From positions 1-47,908 of the forward strand of contig DUPR01000014.1 in assembly GCA_012838205.1 (NCBI GenBank): 47,908 bases of DNA, in the 5' to 3' direction. The position numbers were made by a program, and so were the translations under genes. The notes beneath the pieces are model-generated. The model searched no databases. It saw nothing but the letters and a program-made list of their open reading frames with translations, and was not told the DNA's origin. Below are positions 47,077 to 47,908 of this stretch, piece after piece. This DNA is from Methanobacterium sp. (lineage in GTDB: Archaea > Methanobacteriota > Methanobacteria > Methanobacteriales > Methanobacteriaceae). The stretch's first letter is position 1. Each line of letters opens with the position of its first letter.

Positions 47077-47328
47077 TCAGATAATTCTTTTAAGTGCATA
47101 ATTTACTTTACGGTCTATATAGAGCCTTTTGGCCACGTGAATATCGCGGTGTTCCATGGCTTGGGCAGGGCATATCTCGTGACAGGAAAGACAAGCCATG
47201 CAGTCTACTTCATTTACCACTTTGGTTTTATTTTTTGCTTCATCCATTTCATACACATCGTTGGGACAATCTTCCACACAGGACGCACATCCCACGCATG
47301 CATCTTCATCTATTATGATTTCAACCAT
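47077..47328 (-). CDS. 2[4Fe-4S] ferredoxin heading the hydrogenase operon
   Basis: 83 residues with two full cluster motifs: CVGCASCVEDCP near residue 12 and CMACLSCHEICP near 43. A basic C-terminal extension (HVAKRLYIDRKVNYALKRII) may dock to a partner. Probably carries electrons to or from the hydrogenase encoded 3' of it. ATG 47328 has AGAGGCGTTAAA ahead. It is the first gene of a four-gene run with gaps of 10, -1 and 8 bp. Upstream is a 390-bp control region with a strong inverted repeat. Confidence 0.9.
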   Translation of the reverse strand: MVEIIIDEDACVGCASCVEDCPNDVYEMDEAKNKTKVVNEVDCMACLSCHEICPAQAMEHRDIHVAKRLYIDRKVNYALKRII

Positions 47329-47717
47329 TTTAACGCCTCTTTTTTGGTTTTTGGATAGTTAATTTATTTCTCCTTTGGTTTTCTAAGATTCGGTTTTTTT
47401 TAAAATTAATATCATTATGTATCTATTGGGAACTTCTCATTAATAAGTGTTATAACTACACATCGAATGGGTGATAAATATTCGTTATTACTATAAATAT
47501 TTATCACTAATAAGTATTGTGTAACTCGAACAGTTTGAGTTAATTAAAATACAGAATGATACTAAAAACCATATTATAAATTGACTTTTTTTTTTAGATG
47601 TGTTAGGTGGATTATAACTTTTATAGGCATAATGGTTCTTTTAAATAGTTTTATAAATTAATAATTTGAATCATTAATTTTTTAATTGCATTTGAAGATA
47701 GAAAAATCACTTTTAAG
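47329..47717. other. Control region of the hydrogenase operon
   Basis: About 390 bp, AT-rich and non-coding. Contains the 12-bp inverted repeat at 47471-47507, flanked by partly matching direct repeats (AATAAGTGTTATAAC near 47442 and AATAAGTATTGTGTAAC near 47509). It also has long T runs (47393-47401, 47586-47595) and the 3' side of the sortase gene. The promoter cannot be fixed by eye: TATTTATAG inside the inverted repeat and ATATTAATTTTAAA near 47402-47415 (minus strand) are both candidates. Confidence 0.45.
47471..47507. promoter_or_regulatory. Inverted repeat, likely operator upstream of the hydrogenase operon
   Basis: Perfect 12-bp arms GTGATAAATATT (47471-47482) and AATATTTATCAC (47496-47507), separated by 13 bp. 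The centre is about 160 bp upstream of the ferredoxin start. Arms and spacing suit a dimeric DNA-binding protein better than an RNA terminator, since no T-run follows directly. Confidence 0.5.
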
Positions 47718-47908
47718 TTAAAAATCACTACTTGACACAAGTTTAAAGTGAGTTATCCAAGCAGCTTGCTTTCTACCAGGAGGATAACATGTAACAATTA
47801 ACAAACGTGCTTCTCCTTCTTGTGAAAATCTTATAGGGTTTGTTTTGTAGTCCCAACGGATATCATCTCCATTTGAAGTTACTTGGTATACAAATTTCTT
47901 CCTTTGGA
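47718..47908 (-). CDS. Sortase, C-terminal part (5' end outside the window)
   Basis: The last 62 codons of a minus-strand gene that runs off the window edge. It contains [20 protein letters not shown], the sortase beta7 strand with the catalytic Cys (TCYPPG), preceded by [16 protein letters not shown] and a GEARL turn typical of the fold. The Arg usually nine residues after the Cys is Ala here; an Arg lies five residues after it, so the active-site Arg cannot be assigned confidently. Sortases join surface proteins to a wall or to each other. Confidence 0.7.
   Translation of the reverse strand, partial: QRKKFVYQVTSNGDDIRWDYKTNPIRFSQEGEARLLIVTCYPPGRKQAAWITHFKLVSSSDF

Overview
The window reads as chromosomal DNA of a mesophilic methanogen of the order Methanobacteriales, most likely a Methanobacterium-type genome. 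The evidence is AT-rich sequence, archaeal TATA promoters, GGAGG/GGTGA ribosome-binding sites with frequent TTG and GTG starts, an HMf-type histone, a pseudomurein-binding-repeat protein, F420H2:NADP oxidoreductase, a FwdC-like protein, a group 3-type [NiFe] hydrogenase, archaeal RfcS/RfcL, and aIF2-gamma and aIF5B. The gene order from argH to aroE matches my memory of the Methanothermobacter thermautotrophicus chromosome (about MTH242-MTH269); I could not check this. I found no tRNA or rRNA gene, CRISPR array, insertion sequence or prophage.

Layout. 1-1.4 kb: 3' part of a pseudomurein-binding-repeat protein with a metallopeptidase-like C-terminus. 1.4-1.7 kb: a frameshifted small zinc-ribbon ORF. 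1.7-10.9 kb (minus strand): an information-processing block: argH, S27ae, S24e, GTP-dependent dephospho-CoA kinase, Spt4, Rpo7, pyrophosphatase, an Fcf1-like PIN protein, aIF2-gamma, S6e, aIF5B, Ndk, L24e, S28e, L7Ae. 10.9-11.7 kb: a long gene-free region. 11.7-22.9 kb (minus): histone, thrC, SpoIIM-like, trpS, endA, hxlB, npdG, a TIM-barrel protein, PIN-ATPase-KH, hisI, hisS and an RNA-free RNase P (HARP). 23.1-25.5 kb (plus): aroE, a TatD-like hydrolase and an AbrB-metal-ribbon fusion. 25.8-29.4 kb (minus): VIT transporter, hmgA, sucD, an unknown protein. 29.7-31.1 kb (plus): aroD and a signal-peptidase-like gene. 31.1-33.5 kb (minus): argD and a frameshifted htpX. 33.8-39.5 kb: a DUF368 undecaprenyl-phosphate carrier, a FwdC-like protein, an unknown protein, and a PhoU-TrkA_C / Lrp / SLC41-permease cluster. 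39.8-43.8 kb (minus): rfcL, rfcS and a Roadblock protein. 44.1-47.3 kb (minus): a compact four-gene ferredoxin / V4R / hydrogenase small / hydrogenase large operon. 47.7 kb to the end: the C-terminal part of a sortase.

How the genes work together. The first half is housekeeping: translation initiation, ribosome, transcription elongation, RNA processing and amino-acid biosynthesis. The second half holds the less described material. The best candidates for something new are: (i) the ferredoxin-V4R-hydrogenase operon, which lacks mvhD, mvhB and any F420 subunit; (ii) an AbrB regulator fused to a Cys-rich ribbon, with a perfect internal ribosome-binding site and start codon at the domain junction and a 20-bp palindrome upstream; (iii) the Fcf1-like PIN gene, where the catalytic Asp lies upstream of a single-base frameshift sitting on a canonical AAAUUUU slippery heptamer; (iv) the palindromic operator pair between the RNA-free RNase P gene and aroE. 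Four separate reading-frame breaks that one base would repair suggest either sequencing indels or recent gene decay, so (iii) must be read with that in mind.
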